DNA of 64,000 nucleotides from Bugulina stolonifera (Eukaryota > Bryozoa > Gymnolaemata > Cheilostomatida > Bugulidae), in contig OW285187.1 of assembly GCA_935421135.1 (NCBI GenBank), forward strand, positions 31,932,818 through 31,996,817. The letters run 5' to 3'. Under the pieces are notes generated by a model. It did no database searches, was not told where the DNA came from, and was given only the letters and a program-made list of their open reading frames with translations. Shown one piece after another: positions 26,916 through 40,125 of this stretch. A program made the translations under genes and the position numbers. Each line of letters begins with the position of its first letter. The stretch's first letter is position 1.

Positions 26916-29900
26916 CTAAGCCTGATGTGCTGCCGTCTTCAATGGGCCAATGGTTAAGGTCTTGAGGTTTTTGTTGAGCTAAAATAAAAATATGATTTAT
27001 AATTGGTGAATTTCTGAAAAATGCATGCTAATAGTTGGTACCAAGGTATTGTCTGCAGAATTATTACCTCCTCAAACTTGTGTATTTGCCTCACAAAGAA
27101 GTCCCCATATCTACGAGCCACTTGAGTATCAGCTATGTGTATCATCCCCTACAACATGTACAAGTATGCCTTGACAACTAACACAATAATATTATCAAGT
27201 GCATGGCCAATTCATAATTATTCTAAAGACTACTACTATGATAGGTGTGAAATGTGCATTTGTATAGCATGTACATACATTGTCAATGTAGAAATCTACT
27301 TCAGATCCTGATTGAAACTCCCCATCTAGACCACTTGAACTTCCAGACCATACAACATTCTTCATCTTGTGCTAAAATACCATGCATACATGTGATTAGC
27401 CTGTCATTCATGATGGTGTATAAAATAATGCAACTTGATATTAACAAATATCCAAATTCCTGGGCAATACATGCTAGCTGTGAATGTTACCATACCTTGA
27501 ATCCCATTAACGCTGTCTTCAACTCTTCGACACTCTACAATTGAGAAAAATCAGTTCTGATTTTGCAAAACACTCAAACAACGTGAACTATAATTCTCAG
27601 TCTATGTCAGATGTTTGACAATGGGTAAACCAACAGTTTAAGATGTCATCTAATATGCACACATGTATAATTTGTAACCTACATGTACTGCATATACTAT
27701 GTACACATAATAAGTAGCAAGCTGATACATACCATGTCCATGAAAGCAGCAAGTTTAGCAAGAGGCAAGGTAGTGTAGAGTTTAAGATAACTCCTAATGT
27801 TACCCAGCAGGTTGTGCTGTTCCACCTCTTCCATGAACACCTTCTGCTGAAGGTTATAAGGCTCCTACCACACATTCATACAAATGTACATGTATTATGC
27901 TTTGCATTATTAGTTCACCCAAATACATGCATCTATAAACATGTAATATGTATATCACAGAACACAGATTCAATGAAACTAATAATGAAGTATGTGCTTA
28001 TGCACAATAAGTGTCCTGTTTTCTAGGTCAACCATTCCAACATAAATATTTATATTAACTAAATAGCTGCTGATGGTAGGTTGTGCATGTACTATCCCAG
28101 GTGTTCGAGTCGAGTTTATTGCTATTCTATCCCAGTGTTCTAAGGATAAAGTAACTATAGGTACGGCATGGGTGGGGTGGGGGCATCGTGGAGGTACTAC
28201 TAACCTTGTGGTAGTTGCCAGGATTATCATAATTTGGAGGCACTGGGGAGAGGAACTTGGGACATGCAAAGGCAAATGAGTTCATGAACTCTGTCATGTC
28301 ACTATAATGAGAAAACAACACTTTGTTGATACATTCTGTGTATGTATTAATTGTATATGGTCGTTCAATCTCTACCATTGGCACAGATATTAAGTACTAC
28401 ACTAACATGCATACGAATCCACTACAAGTAGTGCAGGTTTACTGTCACCACCTATGTGTTTTATGTCAATAGTGCTATTTATTGAAATGACCAGCATAGT
28501 TTTACTACCAGTGTAACAACAACATATATCAAGTAGATCACTAGCTCACCCTTTCTGCATTTTCAGTTTCTTGTCCTGGAACTTGTCCTGTAGCTGTGAG
28601 TGGACACTCTCATCTATTCTCATTGGATGGAGAACCAGACAGATATTTAGTAGAGTATACATCTGATCATTCTGCTTGTTGATCTGTATTGAAATAAACA
28701 TGGTGTGCTATTATCTATTATAGTACAACACAGGCATACAATGTACAACCTCCTAACTAGGGAAATAAATAAAGGACCTGCAACAAGAACACAATATGCC
28801 CACACTGGATATCTGGCCATGTAACAGCTGTTAACAAATAGTAGTGCCTACCTGGTCATATAGCTGTGCTTTATTCTGAAACATAGACTTGGTTCTTTGA
28901 ATGTAGAGCAGGATGTTGGAGAAAGTCCTGATGGCATCCTGGTACCTTCTCATCATCATATAAACAAAGCCTACGTAGTAGTAGGTGGTGATCTGACAGC
29001 CTGGCACTCTTGAGTACAGGTTCTACAAAGTAGCCAGCAGCAACTATCACATATAGTAGACTAGTTTGTGTTTTAATAAATTAACAACTTATCAGAACAA
29101 TTAAGAGGGTAGTGGTGGAAGACGTTGAACGTGACGTGAGAGCGTGAAGACAACTCAAACTAGCGTTAGAATACAGAAAAAAGCTTTTGGTTGGGGTTTG
29201 AGGTAAACAAGAGTTTGATTTCTAGCATTAGTAACCTTAGTTGGAGTTGTCTTCTTTATCTCTCAAGCCATTTCTCGCTTCTTTTACCACTAGTCTTTTA
29301 CCACTACCGCAATTAGAACTACTTGAACTTAACTTAAAGTTGTCCAAACTCGCCAATCATACATTACAAAGAGGACAACTCCAACAAATGCAGCATTGAC
29401 AATTATTGTGAATACCTTCTTGTTGAAGTCGATGCTCTCCAAGACCTTCAGTGCTTGGTAATAATCACCCAGCAGTGAGTGGAGCCTAAGTAGGCCAATG
29501 AGAGAAAAGTATCCCAACATCTTGTACAGCGACTGTCTACCAAATTCTCCAGCCACACTGTCTGGATCCCCACCGCTGGAATAGACCTCCAGCTGCTGGT
29601 TGATATTAGACTTGTCCACTAGAGAATGCAGCACATTCAACACGCTGTGTACATTCCATATCTTGGGGTTATCCCTCAGCATGTTCACCTCTTCCACACT
29701 CTACGGATGAGGCGAATGAGTGTCATGTATTCGTGTACAATTATTGAAGTTGATGATATTCAGTACAATTCTACTATACAGTATGGAGGAGGCGGGAACA
29801 ACATGCAGTTTACTTTTGATTTAAAATATTTAGTCATTTTTCCAACAATGTAGGCTATAGTCAAAAGTAGTGAGTGTTATCTCAAGTAATCATAGATCTC

Positions 29901-31266
29901 GTATAATATTTTTACCATCTATCCACCGAAAATTGGATAAACTACAAACACTTGGACATGGTTTACAAAGTGTAGGCTGTTGGGAAGACATGTTAAAGGC
30001 AACTAGAGCTCTGCATATGCGGAAATACTCACCTTCTTAGAAAGCTTGCTCCTAAATTGACTGAAGGCTTGGAACTGGTAAATGAACTCATCAATAATGT
30101 TCCAGAGCCACTGGTTGGGCAATTGAAGGTCTACTGGTCCATCAGCATCTACAGCATATCACACTATATACAACTAGCAGTGTACGTTACGAGATATTAA
30201 ATAGACACTATATTATTATGTACAAGCAGGCATCTATTAATTCTAGAAAACATATGACCGTAGTCTGATAAACAACTAGTGTACCTTTACTTACATGTAA
30301 AAGTTCCACTTGTAAAAGGTATATGCACAGTAATTACACGCGAAATGTACACATACATGCACTATAATTATAGCACAAGTACAAATGTGGAATCTATAAT
30401 ATGATACTCACTACATGCATGTACTGTTTGGTAACATATGCTATGTGAACTTACTTAGAATATAGTTGAAGAGATCACAGTAGTTGTAGTACGAGTCGAA
30501 CATTTGGTCAATAGTAGGTCCATTCTGAACTCGAGCATATATGTGGCGGAAATAGAGTTCCTTGTACAGAATGAGAAATGTACTGTCTAAAAGTATGTAC
30601 AAATCCATGCAAAATACAAGATAATGTTTTGCAAAGTATCAGTGACCCATGAGGATAAATAGTCAATATAATTATATAAGAAGAGGTAGAGCCACCTACC
30701 ATTGTTTACAATCGGCGCGATAGAGTCAACCCCAGGCCATGGAGAATTCTTGAAAAATCTATCAGTCAGCTTGTTGAACCTACAGAGTTCCGATATGCAA
30801 CCGTACTAAGTGATTTACAGTAATAGTCTAGTCAAACTGATCATTGTGTTGACACAGCTGATACATACATGTATATGTAAATAGATAGGCCTACCTACTG
30901 GTTGGTGGCGTAACTCACCCATTGTCATACAGGTTCTGAATCTCATACAAGTTTGGTTCGACTCGAATTGCTGTGTAGAAGTCAACAAGAAAAGACTTGA
31001 TCAGCTCAGGTACAATGTAGGAGGAGCCACTGTACCCTCGGTCTCTTTCATACTCGAGATCCAAGTGGGGGTCACCCGTATGACCACCATATTCATGTCC
31101 ATAGTCAAACCCTCCAAACTACATAAATATATAGGATTTTCAAGTCAAACATGAAGCTTACCTGCTACCTAAAAGATTCTATTTTAACACAAACTAGTAA
31201 ACATATGGCTAGGCCTAATGACAAATCTACACTCACTCTTTCTACAAATTCTTCCTCTTCATACAT
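26916..31266 (-). CDS. EIF3L: Eukaryotic translation initiation factor 3 subunit L (complete)
   Basis: This is a PCI-domain subunit of eIF3, which binds the 40S ribosome and organises 43S/48S initiation complexes in the cytoplasm. Fourteen exons join in phase: 31237-31266, 30919-31118, 30700-30779, 30455-30586, 30033-30148, 29416-29700, 28852-29022, 28550-28683, 28205-28301, 27733-27864, 27496-27534, 27279-27371, 27068-27148 and 26916-26978. They give 550 residues, against 564 in human. Diagnostic runs are [71 protein letters not shown] and [20 protein letters not shown]. The PCI domain occupies the C-terminal third. The tiny first exon ([10 protein letters not shown]) is inferred from its ATG, a GTGAGT donor and correct phase, and is the least certain part. 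Head-to-head with EIF4E3. Confidence 0.97.
29099..29314. mobile_element. MITE-like inverted repeat in an EIF3L intron
   Basis: Both ends read inward as AATT, then GGTAGTGGT and a GAAGAC/AAAGAC block (right end ACCACTACCGCAATT). The arms of about 60 bases pair imperfectly, down to GACAACTC / GAGTTGTC. It has no ORF. The target duplication is not clear. Confidence 0.6.
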
Positions 31267-32178
31267 AGTCTGCTTTCAAATAGGTCACCTGAGGAACAGC
31301 TCACTGAATGATCCACTCGCTAAAATGTTGCAAATAATATGTGTAGCCTATATTTAATATTAATTTGTAACAGTGAATAAATATAAAATTATTATGCTAC
31401 TAAATATTGTAATAAATCCATCTTAAGATTCGCCCTACAGCAGTATTGGTCATGGATAACGCTAGGCATAAAGTCAGCAAATACTTGCTAACCAACCAAT
31501 CTGAATCTATCACGACTGACACAACAAGAACATTCAGAACAAATTCCGAAATTGATTGGTAAAGAATCTGAATCTAATCTGAAACGTAAATAGGCCATAG
31601 GGCATATAATAGGCCTATAATAAAACAACAATAAAGTGCAATGTATAATACCACACTAATATTTTATTTATAATTATAATAATCATAATGATTATCATTA
31701 TCACACCCATCCATGTTTGTTCATGCTCATGTCTGTGGTAAAGGGATATTTCCAAAATGTCAGTTAAAAACAGGACGTTTCGAAAACTTTCGTGTGTGGT
31801 GGTGATAAAAATTTACATCATCAGTTTTCTAAACGGCACCCTAACTTACTTTGTGTCAAAAAGTCAGCTTATTGTGGTTACTTTCGTGTACTGTAAACGT
31901 AGAATTATAATATGGTGGCAAAACCATTTGCGGAAAAGATTGAACACCAAATAGATACGGCATAGCTCTAAATGGACCGATTATTGCCAGCTAAAATTTG
32001 ATATAATACGTTGGATCTATTTGCAAAATTGTTATGATGCTTTTTTATTGTTGAAACAAATTAGAGTAATACAAAACTAGCAATACAAAGATGCTGAAGT
32101 TGAGATTTATACACCGAGTTGGTAAAAGTAGGCAAGAGTTTTATAACTTTGTTTTTCTAGCAACTTCCGTGTTTGAGA
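31267..32178. promoter_or_regulatory. Shared divergent promoter region EIF3L / EIF4E3
   Basis: Only 912 bases separate the start codons of two oppositely oriented initiation-factor genes, so both promoters and 5' UTRs must lie here or in upstream introns. The centre is AT-rich (TTATAATTATAATAATCATAATG near 31670-31690 is avoided as a call). No TATA box or initiator was assigned. Confidence 0.5.
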
Positions 32179-35100
32179 ATGGCCGCGGAAAATCCTGCAG
32201 TTGAGCATTTAGATAACGGCGATTTGTCTTCTGATGGTGATCTTTTTGATCATGAAAACCTTCAACGTCTGGTCTCAAGAGAACCTAAAGGTGTGCCCTT
32301 GAATTCAAATTGGACATTTTGGGTTGACAAGTATGTAATCTGCATGTTTATTAATATTTCTGCTATCGTATCTACCTTTTTTTAGTTTTCAAAAATGAAA
32401 TAAACTGAAACTGAAAATCAAAAGGCTTTAATAAATAAAGTATAATTAATATAAATAAATAATGATAGAATGCAACATTAGTACATGTATATATTAATTC
32501 TATATAGTTGCATAAAAATATTGAATATCAATATGTTTAGTTTTTTATATAATAATAATAATAATCATATATATTAATGATATTTATATTATTATAATAA
32601 TTATAATAATAATAATAATCTAATGGTATAAGTATAAATGATGATTGATCTTCGAGGATCAAGTAAGTTAGTTTATTAAATAATTATAATTAATAGTATT
32701 AAAAATTAAAAAAATATATTAATTATAATTATATAATATAATAATCTAGGGTTTCTAACCCATTTTTACAAAATGACAATTTTATCATTTTTTTCACATG
32801 GATGGATAGAGTAACTTCTCAGCATCATTCTAATATATAATTTATGTATCTGCTATCAAAAGTTTCCAAGTTATAAGGATTTAAAGAAGAGCTGTATTGC
32901 CTGCCCAGAGGTGGGGAAAACCGTACTTGGCTTAGTGTTGACAGTAATTCCTACGGCGTCATGTCATGCGGTATGTTATTTACTAAGAGCTACTATACTT
33001 GCCAGCTATTGGCTACTTAGCAGTGCAGCAGAGCCACAATGCCAAGTAATGTACATGTACTTCACTACTAACTTGTATAATATATTGTACATAATATAGT
33101 AGTTTCATACCAGCCTACCAGTGCATAGTGATGCAGCCTACTAGTAATAGTAATGCAGCCTACTAGTAATAGTAATGCAGCCTACTAGTAATAGTAATGC
33201 AGCCTACTAATGATAATAATACAGCCCAACACAGAAACAATTATATGGGGAATTAGGTTTTACAAGATCAAGACTCATAAAATTGAACTTGTACTTTCAT
33301 GTTTTAGAACACAAACAGAGCAAATACATGAAGAGAGCGAGAGACACACGCAATGTAGATAATGGCTGGCAAAGTACACCATTACCCTTTAGCCAGCTGG
33401 CTTACATGTAGAACAGAAGACAGAAAAGAAGTGCGATTAATTAGTCAAACAATTGAAATCGTATTATACCTTATGATCTGTATAAAATATATATGTTTTT
33501 CATGCTTGCTACATAGTCATACATGTCACTATCGGCTTTGACCAGGAGGCAAACATTCTGACATAAAATGCTGCATCACCAGAACACAATAATCCTAATA
33601 TCATATTATATATTCTATGCTGTACTATGCCTAAGTGTAGTCATAAACATGTTAAATCATACATAGAACTATAGAGCTGGAGAATATTACTTTTAATTAC
33701 AACTATTTCTATTACGGATCAAAATTATCATACATGTATATACAATTATTATTATTATATTATATACATTTACATGTATATACTCACTACTGTGAGGTAG
33801 GACTGTTCCCTATTATGTAATGTTAGATGTGTGTTACTTAAATATTCAAGAGTTCAAATGTAGAATCCAATCTAAACAAGGATCAAGAACATAAATAACA
33901 TTGTCATGCAGCTCATTATATAATATTGCATGTAAAACACTTTCATAATGCAATACTTGTTAGAATCAGTGTACGAGTAGAACAAAATATAATCTAATAG
34001 CTTGCAACTAAGCATGTGAGAAGATAACTCTATGCAATACTTGCTAGAATCAGTGTAGTACAAGTAAAACATAGTATGCATGTACATGTATTATGATACA
34101 TTGCAGTTTACAACTAAGCATAATATGAGAAGATAACTCTATCCAAGAAATCACGTGTGCTCGCTGCTGATTGGCTATATTGTCCAACGCGGCCATTTCA
34201 TTGGATACAAAAATAAAAATGGTTGAGAATGATTTTTCATACAGCTTGGTTTTAATCTTTTTATTTTGAAAGATTTAAAAGCCATCCACTACAATAGAGT
34301 ATATAATATAGGTAATTAGATATTTTTGCACATGATTAGATGTAAATTAAAACTTTTCTCATAGTTTAACATGGTTTTAACACCACATGAAAATCATGAT
34401 TTTTAGAGAGGCTCCAGTGGCCTATCCTGCATAGTGATTGGTTAATTGACACTGGGAATGTAGCCTGTGGTCTGTGATCAATCTATACTACTTTATTTGG
34501 TGGTGATAGACTTAATAGATTTAAAGTTATTAAACTTTTTCACAAGCATGAGTGTGCGGAGAGTGTGCGGACTAAGGCTGTACATAAATAACACAGTTGT
34601 GCGAACGCGAATTTAGTCACGTGATATTCTTACGATTTGAATACCTAAATAATCAAAATTGATGTTGATAATTTATAATGAAGTATAGCGATTATTATTA
34701 AATTCAAAACTGGTCGTCTGCCAATCAGCTTTCAGATCTCAAAGAGTTTGTGTGACTGTATCTAAATGATTGATATTTGTTTTGCAACCTTTAACAACCG
34801 ACTATGGTGCAGCCAGACTAGTTTCAGTACTGTCTTGTACGTGTAAGTTTAACATCTGAAACTTTGTTGTATACTGTCTTTGTCATTCTATGTATGCCTA
34901 CGATTCATTGACCCAAAATGTATTAACGGAAAGTCAGAAACCTATTTGTAGACCAATGTAGACCTATTTTATGTGAAAAGTTTATTAATTTTTAAAGTTA
35001 CCATAGCATATAGCACCTTCACGACCTCTTAGGTAGATGGACCTGTGTCCCAATTAATAATGCCAATAAGGTCGCTCGGCCTAGGCCGAAAGGGCTATCA

Positions 35101-38100
35101 ACTGGGAATTTTGCTTGTTCAGAAAAAACCATCCCTAGCTCAGCGGCACACCTAGGTTTCTCGCACAAAAATAAGGATTTGGCTTTTAACCCAAGCCGGT
35201 GTGTCCGCAACCTTGTGGTGCAAGTAGACTAGAAAATTTTGAGCAATTTGGTCTGCGTCAAAAATTAGGTCGCGTTGAAATTAATAGTCATAACTATTAT
35301 CAGCAGCAAGCAATGGTAGATGGTGATTTGAGATGATTCTACGTAGCGAAACACATCAATAGTAGTAGCTGGTTTTGTTAACTGGTTCATGTAACGCTGT
35401 TGGCTGTTACTACTATTAGTGTCTTCACAATCTAAATTTCAGGCACAGGCCATCTTGCTCAAGAATTTTCCGAAATTTGCCGCTTCACTGTCACGACGGA
35501 TATCGATATCTGATTGTTTGACTCTCTGGCCAGTTGCCAATTTAGGCTTTACCAACTACTGTAAGCAGTGATTGAGCTCACAGTGAAGCTGAATGCTATA
35601 AGGAGTTGGTTATGCCTCATAGAGCATAGGCACCAGAACATAGCGATAAAATAATTTTCCAAGCCAATCGATGCAGTGTCACTAAATGGAATCAGAGTTT
35701 GCTACACCACATGGAGCATAGGCACCACTATTGGTACAGTGATCGCTACGTAGAATTGTAATTGTAATCAGTAAGAGTCATTGTGGTTCCAGTAATAAAA
35801 TATTCAGTCAGCACACTCAAGTAAGAAGTGAATCTTTTGCAAAATGTATTTTTATATGACCCCGTCTTTACATGTCATTGAAGAGTACGCTAAGAATTGA
35901 AATGTGGCATTGTATTTAATATTTAGTGTCAATGTCGAAGTCGTTACTCTCTAATTTTCTAAGTTAGGATTGGAAACACTATACTCGTTAAGTTTTTTAA
36001 AGTACAATAAGTAAGTATTATAATTTGTCTTTACTTTTTTTCAGTACCAATCCTGGGAAGAGGGTAGTTGCATCCTGACTTTCGACTAGTCTGCTCCAAC
36101 CTTAGTTTTGTTTGTATTTATTAACATGCTAAATAGTAGTCATGCCCTGCTAGTGCTTACAGTTTTGTAGCACGTTTATTTTTTCTTTTCATATATTATA
36201 TAGTTGTGCAGTTTTAATTAGCATTAAACCTGTCAATATCACTGAATATTTGTTATGAATCATTATTAATTTGTCGTGTTATTAATCATCATTATTGCCG
36301 AGGTGTATTTGGCAACTTATAATCCTAGATTTCTGCTACTGATTGTAGGTCTGTGTATGGTGCGTCTGCTGCACAGTATGAAGCCACTCTTCGTAAAGTA
36401 TACACTGTGTCTACAGTTGAGGTAGTTATTGACTCCATTGCAGTGATACTGTGCTACTATCTATTGTAGTTCAAATGAATCACTCTTTTATACAAGTAGC
36501 TAATTAGGCCTACTTTTGTTATTGGCAGAGCTGGGTCAAGTCAAGTCACAAGTCGACTTGACTTGGACTTGCTGACTTGACTTGACTTTGACTTGCGCAT
36601 CAATGTGACTTGACTTGACTTGGACACATGAATGACTTGTGATTTTGACTTGGATTCTACCAAGTCAATCTGGCAAATAAAAATTTTGTACAGTGTTTAG
36701 CCAACATGGAAAAAAGGTCTCAATTGCCTACCTATTTATCATTTTTACTAGATCAGTGCTACTAGTAGCACTCAGAGTATATCAAGGCTAGCTATGAGGA
36801 TACACAACTCAGGCAATATCTAGGCTGTGTGTACGTGAGACTACACAATGCATAGTCACAAGTACACACAGCGCAAGTAGTGTTGGTGTAGCATAGGTGT
36901 GGTGTAAGTAGTAAATACAATGTACTGTGCAATAATTACTAGAGTTAAATTGCAGGACTGGCCAGAGGACACTCTGTGCTGTACCATGTGCTGTTTCTAT
37001 GCTATGTAACACTGTATTACCATTACAATATACAGTATATAATACTATATGACCAGTCTCGACCGTCGTGCCAATAATACTACTTAATATATAGACTAGT
37101 TCTTTACCATGATTGCATAACATACATGTACATGCCCTGCTACGCCTTGGCATAGGTTTTTCATGGATTGGAATGCCTACTAAAAGAAAAAAGTGATGTT
37201 CTGGAAAATGTTAATTTTTTTGAAGTTGTCTTCCACTTGACTTGCATCTTGACTTGACTTTGACTTGACTTGACTTGTGACTTGCATGACGGCTGACTTG
37301 ACTTGACTTGAGGCAGCACTGACTTGACTTGGACTTGACTTGCCTCCAAAATTTTAGAAATGACTTGACTTGTTGACTTGCAAGTCGACTTGGACCCAAC
37401 TCTGGTTATTGGTGTTGCATATGTTGAGTTTAAAGCTTCACCCTTGTCAAAACATGTAGAGCACACTTGGCCACTTTTTTGCATATGCACCTATGTGATG
37501 TTAGTTTATGCAAGGATTGAGTTTGTCATTTGAGTGCCTATAATATTATATTATTATGTAGTTGTTATCTAGATAGTACATAGATACATTTACTTGTACT
37601 TTATACAGGAGTTTTGGAGTGTCTACAACAATATACCACAACCATCTGATGTGGAAAACCGGTGCAGCTATCATTTGATGCGAAATGATAGAAAACCGAT
37701 GTGGTGAGTGGGTATTAGTTACTATTACGTTTATTACCGTTACATCCTCGTATTACAACACATGATTGCATGAGATTATCCTTGTCCCATTCCGCTATTT
37801 TATCTTTCCAATGTATTTTAGGGAGGATCCGGCCCATCTAACTGGAGGCAATTGGAAGCTCAAATGTGCAAAGTATAACTCGGTTTGTACTTTAATATTT
37901 CTATTTTGTTTGGTTTCAGAATAGTTTGCTTCTCATATTGTATTGTGTATTTTTTTATATAGTTCAGTTTTCACTATTGTGTATTGTGTAATACTACTTA
38001 TTACAGAATGAAGTGTGGAAGGAGTTACTATTGGCTGCTATAGGAGAGAAGTTATCAGAATCTCTACCTCAAGGTTGGTCTGTCGGACGCTATTTCAACT

Positions 38101-38929
38101 CTACAAAATGTCTAGCGTAGTATGATCAAAACACTCGACTTTTTTCATGCAATCAACGTGGTACATGTAGATGTACCTTCTCTACCTGAACCTCCTCCCT
38201 CTCCAGGCAGAAAATGAGTTTTCCGTCGCGCTAACCTTGTCATTATACTCTCCTAGTATAATTCGGTGCCTGCCATGTGTTTTGTTTATATATTCTCAAA
38301 TTGAGCAAAGTGCGGTCTTTCTTTTTGAAGTTGTTCTCCCTGTCTATTACCATAAATACTATACAGTCACTGTATTATATGCAATTGATGAGCCTTCATT
38401 TCCTTTGCTAGAAAATACATGTTTTTCTGATGGGATGGTAATATACTGAATAACTTTAGTTGTGAGAAGATTTGCTGAATCATATATCTTACTCAACCAC
38501 AACAGCACTGGCATAGTATATTACCAAGTACAAGTACATAGTAAGTAATGTTTCCATGTGTAGGAGATGAGATAGGAGGAGTGAGTATTAGTGTAAGGGA
38601 CAGAGATGATGTCATTCAGATCTGGAATACAAAGTCTAGTCTTGCTGATAAGGCTACTATCCTTAACTCTATAACAGAGCTACTGCCGCATGTCCAATTC
38701 CTAACTACGTTCTACAAAGGTACACCAATATAGGTTCCAATAGTCCATCAGCACTATTTACATGTATGTTGTTTTACTTGCCTTACAATATACATTTACA
38801 TCTCAATCTTTGGTGTACCTAGTCTGTCTTACCTGTACATGTAAGTGTAAATTAGTTAATACAATGTTGTACACTGCTTTATCTATTTCAGCATTCGAGT
38901 CTCATGAGGCATTTGAAGGCAGGAAGTGA
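32179..38929 (+). CDS. EIF4E3: eIF4E class 3 cap-binding protein (complete)
   Basis: This eIF4E-family protein binds the m7G cap in an atypical way and competes with eIF4E1. Seven exons join in phase: 32179-32330, 36349-36421, 37609-37703, 37822-37882, 38007-38073, 38564-38719 and 38892-38929. They give 213 residues, against 224 in human EIF4E3. The core begins [14 protein letters not shown], continues [20 protein letters not shown], and then has [29 protein letters not shown] and [16 protein letters not shown]. The cap-stacking tryptophan of classes 1 and 2 is a cysteine here (Cys94, in NRCSYHLM), the class 3 signature, while Trp107 is kept. Intron 1 is 4 kb and intron 2 carries a hAT-like element. 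The start is the first ATG; a TTG six bases upstream is not used. Confidence 0.96.
32331..36348 (+). other. EIF4E3 intron 1
   Basis: The 4 kb intron has a GTATGT donor and a TTGTAG acceptor. It includes a very AT-rich block (about 32400-32760, ATA/TTA runs), a 22 bp minisatellite (33131-33228) and a GC-richer stretch at 34990-35220 containing TAGCTCAGCGG. No coding exon of a nested gene was recognised. Confidence 0.6.
33131..33228. repeat. 22 bp minisatellite, about 4.4 copies
   Basis: The unit is ATGCAGCCTACTAGTAATAG plus TA. Three copies are near-identical and the last is degraded. Confidence 0.9.
36526..37404. mobile_element. Non-autonomous hAT-like transposon in EIF4E3 intron 2
   Basis: The 879 bp element is flanked by an exact 8 bp duplication GTTATTGG (36518-36525 and 37405-37412). 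The termini CAGAGCTGGGTC / GACCCAACTCTG fit the hAT family (8 bp target duplication, CAG start). Both ends carry dense subterminal arrays of ACTTG/CAAGT words, such as GACTTGACTTG. At the right end the same GACTTG word runs for about 180 bases. The centre has no transposase. The element is wholly intronic, so the gene is intact. Confidence 0.9.
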
Positions 38930-40125
38930 GCTGTGGATTGCTACAGTATTATGAACTTGATACTCCAATATCCGGTGTAGTATTCTACACTTCTCTTCTG
39001 TGTATTACGAATACCTTCACATGGAATGGGGGGGGGGGAGGGGCGTTGCTAGGAAGGGTAAAATGTACATTGTTCAACATGCCTAGTGCAGACATCCATG
39101 ATAGATTCCTGGAACAACTTCATATCTAACTGTAATTACTGAACATGTTTAATACAACCTTGCATACTCAGTGCCATATTTTTGTTAATATATTTTTTAC
39201 AATTTTTTTGGATGTTTTATGGTGCACACAAATTATTTTGTACCTGATTGTATATTTTACTATAATTTTAAAATGCAGGTAGAATTCCAAAGTAATATTT
39301 GCGCCTCTGAATTTTGGTCTTAACTTGTAACTAAAATTTTGACATTTTTACTGGGGCTTCAGCCACCAAATTGCAATCATTGTGCACCTATTCACCCAAA
39401 CACTGTTGCAGTATATTCAATCAAGGATGTAATTATAGTATGTCAGAGGACTAAAACAATCTTTTTAATCAAATGGAACTTTAACTAGTAATATAAAATT
39501 GGAATATTCGGGTGAATTTAATTATAAACTTTTTGTGCAGTTTGCTTAGTCCAAACACAATAAACTGAGTGTATTATTACTTTATCAAAACGCTGTATAT
39601 TGTATATAAAGTAATTAGGTATACAGTAGATACAATGTGCTAGGTAGAAAGCATGATAGATGTCACGCTATGTACATTTTTACCTATGTACATTTAATGA
39701 AAGGGTTTACATAGCATTTCAATGGTGTAAGATTAGACCTGGGTTGTTGGCAGCAGGTAATGACAGCAATTGATTACATCACATCTACATGTGCATTGTA
39801 GATTAAAATGCCGCATCCACTTTGCTAATGAATTAATCAAATATCACACAATCAATAAGTTGAGCAAAATGCAGAAAATGTTTCCCAGAAGGCTGTTTAA
39901 TGCTACGTTAGGTGATTGCATAAAGGCTCAGCATATCATTTTGTCTAAAGTTTAGCAGGAAAATTTGTTTGGACAACTACAGGATAGGATTAAACATTAA
40001 TATGAATAAAAGTGAATGAAACACTACACTGTTTAGTTTTTGCCACCACCTAAACTGTGAGAAAGGGTGATGCAATCTGTGAAATGATGTCACATGAATA
40101 GTATTAGTTAAACAACACTGACTTG
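38930..40125. other. 3' UTR and convergent spacer, EIF4E3 / Di-Ras
   Basis: AATAAA at 39559-39564 may be the EIF4E3 polyadenylation signal. A G-run lies near 39027. No gene was seen. Confidence 0.55.

Noticed and set aside
35019..35210. Minus-strand 63-residue ORF with balanced composition
   Set aside because: It has no recognisable family and no flanking exons in phase. It lies in EIF4E3 intron 1.
34990..35220. tRNA or tRNA-derived SINE, because of TAGCTCAGCGG (A-box-like)
   Set aside because: No B box (GGTTCGANTCC) or cloverleaf pairing was found at the right distance.
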